A stretch of 6,854 bases of DNA from Flavobacteriales bacterium (lineage in GTDB: Bacteria > Bacteroidota > Bacteroidia > Flavobacteriales_F > PHOS-HE28): NCBI GenBank assembly GCA_024640205.1, contig JAHEFL010000086.1, forward strand, positions 1-6,854, read 5' to 3'. The notes beneath the pieces were generated by a model. That model ran no database searches, was not told the origin of the DNA, and worked only from the letters and a program-made list of their open reading frames with translations. Both the position numbers and the translations under genes were made by a program. Of this stretch, positions 5,585 to 6,854 are shown piece after piece; within the stretch, counting starts at the first letter, position 1; every line of letters starts with the position of its first letter.

Positions 5585-6853
5585 TCAGCGCATGCTGGAA
5601 ATGAATTCCTTCAACAGCTCGTAAACATCCGCGAATTCGGTCAACGGCAGGGTCTCGGCCCGGTCCAGCACATCATGGTAATGAGCCACCCCACCGAGCG
5701 TGTAGATATAGATGGAGGGGATCTCGCGTTTCACGAACGGGCAGTGATCGCTGTTGCAGGCAGGCCCGCGGGACTTGATCTGTGCAAGGAGTTGCCTTTC
5801 CGTGTTGATGCCTACAAGCTTGTCGAATGCTGCCTGCTGCGCCGTGGCGTTCACGACGGTGATCCCATCGTCCCCCGTCCCCAGAATGTCCAGGTTGATC
5901 ATGAGCTTCACGCCTGCCCAATCGATGGGCCGGTCCACCACGCACCATTCGGACCCCACCAGCCCCGCCTCTTCACCCGCAAATGCAACGAAGAGGATAT
6001 TGTTCTTAGCAGGGTGCTTGCTGAAATACTCCGCCAGGCTCAGGAGCATGGCCACACCGCTGGCATTGTCGTTAGCGCCCGGGAACAATGCATCCGGACC
6101 CATGCGTCCCAAATGGTCATAGTGCGCACCGAGGACGATCCAGCCCTTGCCCTTGCCCTTCGCCATGCCCAGCACGTTACGCGCCTGGTGGCGTACGAGC
6201 AGCTTGTTGGTCACCTCCAGATCGATGATCAGGGAACTATCGGTCAAGGCTTCGGAGGCGATCTCTATCAACGGATGTCGCATGGCTTCGCGGGCGACCG
6301 ACCACGTAAGTTTGCCGGCGACCGGCTTCACCACAGGGCCATGGAGCATGAGCTCCTCCTCAAACGCACGGTACATGGCCAGTGTATCCTGGTCCGTAGT
6401 GCTTCCAAAATGGATGCAAGCGGCTTTGCCGGTGATCACGCCCATCGTCATCGCGCGTCGCTCCGGTGTCAAAAGGTCATCGATCGTCAAATGCACCAGG
6501 TGATAGCTCCCTTTGGCAGAGCCCGATTTCGCGCTTACGATGAAATCCGTGCCGGGTACCAGCAACTGGCCATCGACGGACACCTTGATGCTGTCCGGGA
6601 AGCTGTTGACATTGAAGGTGAAGGGTTGGAACAGATCCTTTTTCACCGGTTTCAGGCCGAAGCGCTCGAACTGCGCGCCGATCCAATCGGCCGCGATCGC
6701 ATCACCACCGTTCACATAGCCACGACCATGGAAGGCAGGGGAGGTCAACGTATCCAAATAGGCTCTGGCATGGCTTTCCAGCCACCCGCGATCTTGGGTG
6801 TATGCGCTCATTCCGAGCAGCACGGCTACGAGGGTGAAGCACTGGCGCATCAT
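5585..6853 (-). CDS. Exported M28 family zinc metallopeptidase (aminopeptidase-like)
   Basis: A 422-residue secreted or periplasmic peptidase, probably releasing N-terminal amino acids from peptides with two zinc ions. The start MMRQ leads into a hydrophobic signal peptide ending near residue 19-20 (SAYTQ). Residues about 80-215 form an insert that looks like a PA-type domain (GVITGKAACIHFG at 138-150). The M28 core follows with all expected metal ligands visible: GAHYDHLG (His244), PGANDNASG (Asp262), FAGEEAGLVGS (Glu294 catalytic, Glu295 ligand), INLDILG (Asp322) and HYHDVLD (probably His393). ACNSDHCPF (365-373) is the usual SDH-type loop, here with two cysteines that could form a disulfide. 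The family is certain, the exact substrate is not. The ATG at 6851-6853 has only one base upstream in the window, so promoter and RBS cannot be seen; the signal peptide supports this start, but the in-frame second ATG is equally possible. rsmI lies 65 bp downstream on the same strand. Confidence 0.9.
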   Translation of the reverse strand: MMRQCFTLVAVLLGMSAYTQDRGWLESHARAYLDTLTSPAFHGRGYVNGGDAIAADWIGAQFERFGLKPVKKDLFQPFTFNVNSFPDSIKVSVDGQLLVPGTDFIVSAKSGSAKGSYHLVHLTIDDLLTPERRAMTMGVITGKAACIHFGSTTDQDTLAMYRAFEEELMLHGPVVKPVAGKLTWSVAREAMRHPLIEIASEALTDSSLIIDLEVTNKLLVRHQARNVLGMAKGKGKGWIVLGAHYDHLGRMGPDALFPGANDNASGVAMLLSLAEYFSKHPAKNNILFVAFAGEEAGLVGSEWCVVDRPIDWAGVKLMINLDILGTGDDGITVVNATAQQAAFDKLVGINTERQLLAQIKSRGPACNSDHCPFVKREIPSIYIYTLGGVAHYHDVLDRAETLPLTEFADVYELLKEFISSMR

Positions 6854-6854
6854 G

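Noticed and set aside
1..6854. Mobile elements, CRISPR, phage genes, tRNA or rRNA genes
   Set aside because: No transposase, integrase, terminal inverted repeats, spaced direct repeat arrays or tRNA-like cloverleaf sequences were found in the coding or short intergenic regions.

Overview
This is an ordinary chromosomal window, GC-rich (high 50s % by eye), most likely from a member of the Bacteroidota and probably a high-GC Flavobacteriales-like lineage. The evidence is a short-chain type L-threonine dehydrogenase, a secreted MORN_2-repeat protein and a secreted M28 peptidase, all of types common in that phylum. Two copies of the Bacteroidota -7 promoter box TAnnTTTG lie between divergent genes, and most starts lack a clear Shine-Dalgarno sequence. 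The lineage call is an inference; no marker gene in the window settles it.

Layout, left to right. (1) Positions 1-728, minus strand: the tRNA-modifying rhodanese TrhO. It runs off the left edge and is broken by an apparent one-base deletion near 55-56. (2) A 91-bp divergent spacer carries two facing -7-like boxes. (3) Positions 820-1773, plus: L-threonine 3-dehydrogenase. (4) Positions 1869-2768, plus: an exported protein with five consecutive MORN_2 repeats and a sixth divergent one. (5) Positions 2769-2925: a 157-bp spacer with a GC-rich hairpin and, just before the next gene, a short direct repeat with an alternative hairpin. (6) Positions 2926-4841, plus: hflK and hflC, a tightly coupled pair of membrane SPFH proteins that modulate the FtsH protease. 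(7) Positions 4842-5519, minus: RsmI, the 16S rRNA C1402 2'-O-methyltransferase, whose stop codon abuts that of hflC with no base between them. (8) Positions 5585-6853, minus: an exported M28 zinc peptidase, probably the upstream gene of a transcription unit with rsmI.

The genes are mainly housekeeping: tRNA wobble-uridine modification, rRNA methylation, threonine catabolism, membrane-protein quality control and extracellular peptide breakdown. HflK and HflC form one complex, and the M28 peptidase and RsmI may share a transcript; the other neighbours show no clear functional link. No gene-free stretch exceeds 160 bp. I see no tRNA or rRNA, mobile element, CRISPR array or phage feature, and no sign of a new multi-gene system. 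The points most worth checking are the trhO frameshift, the zero-spacing convergent hflC/rsmI junction, the divergent promoter pair and the uncharacterised MORN-repeat exported protein.
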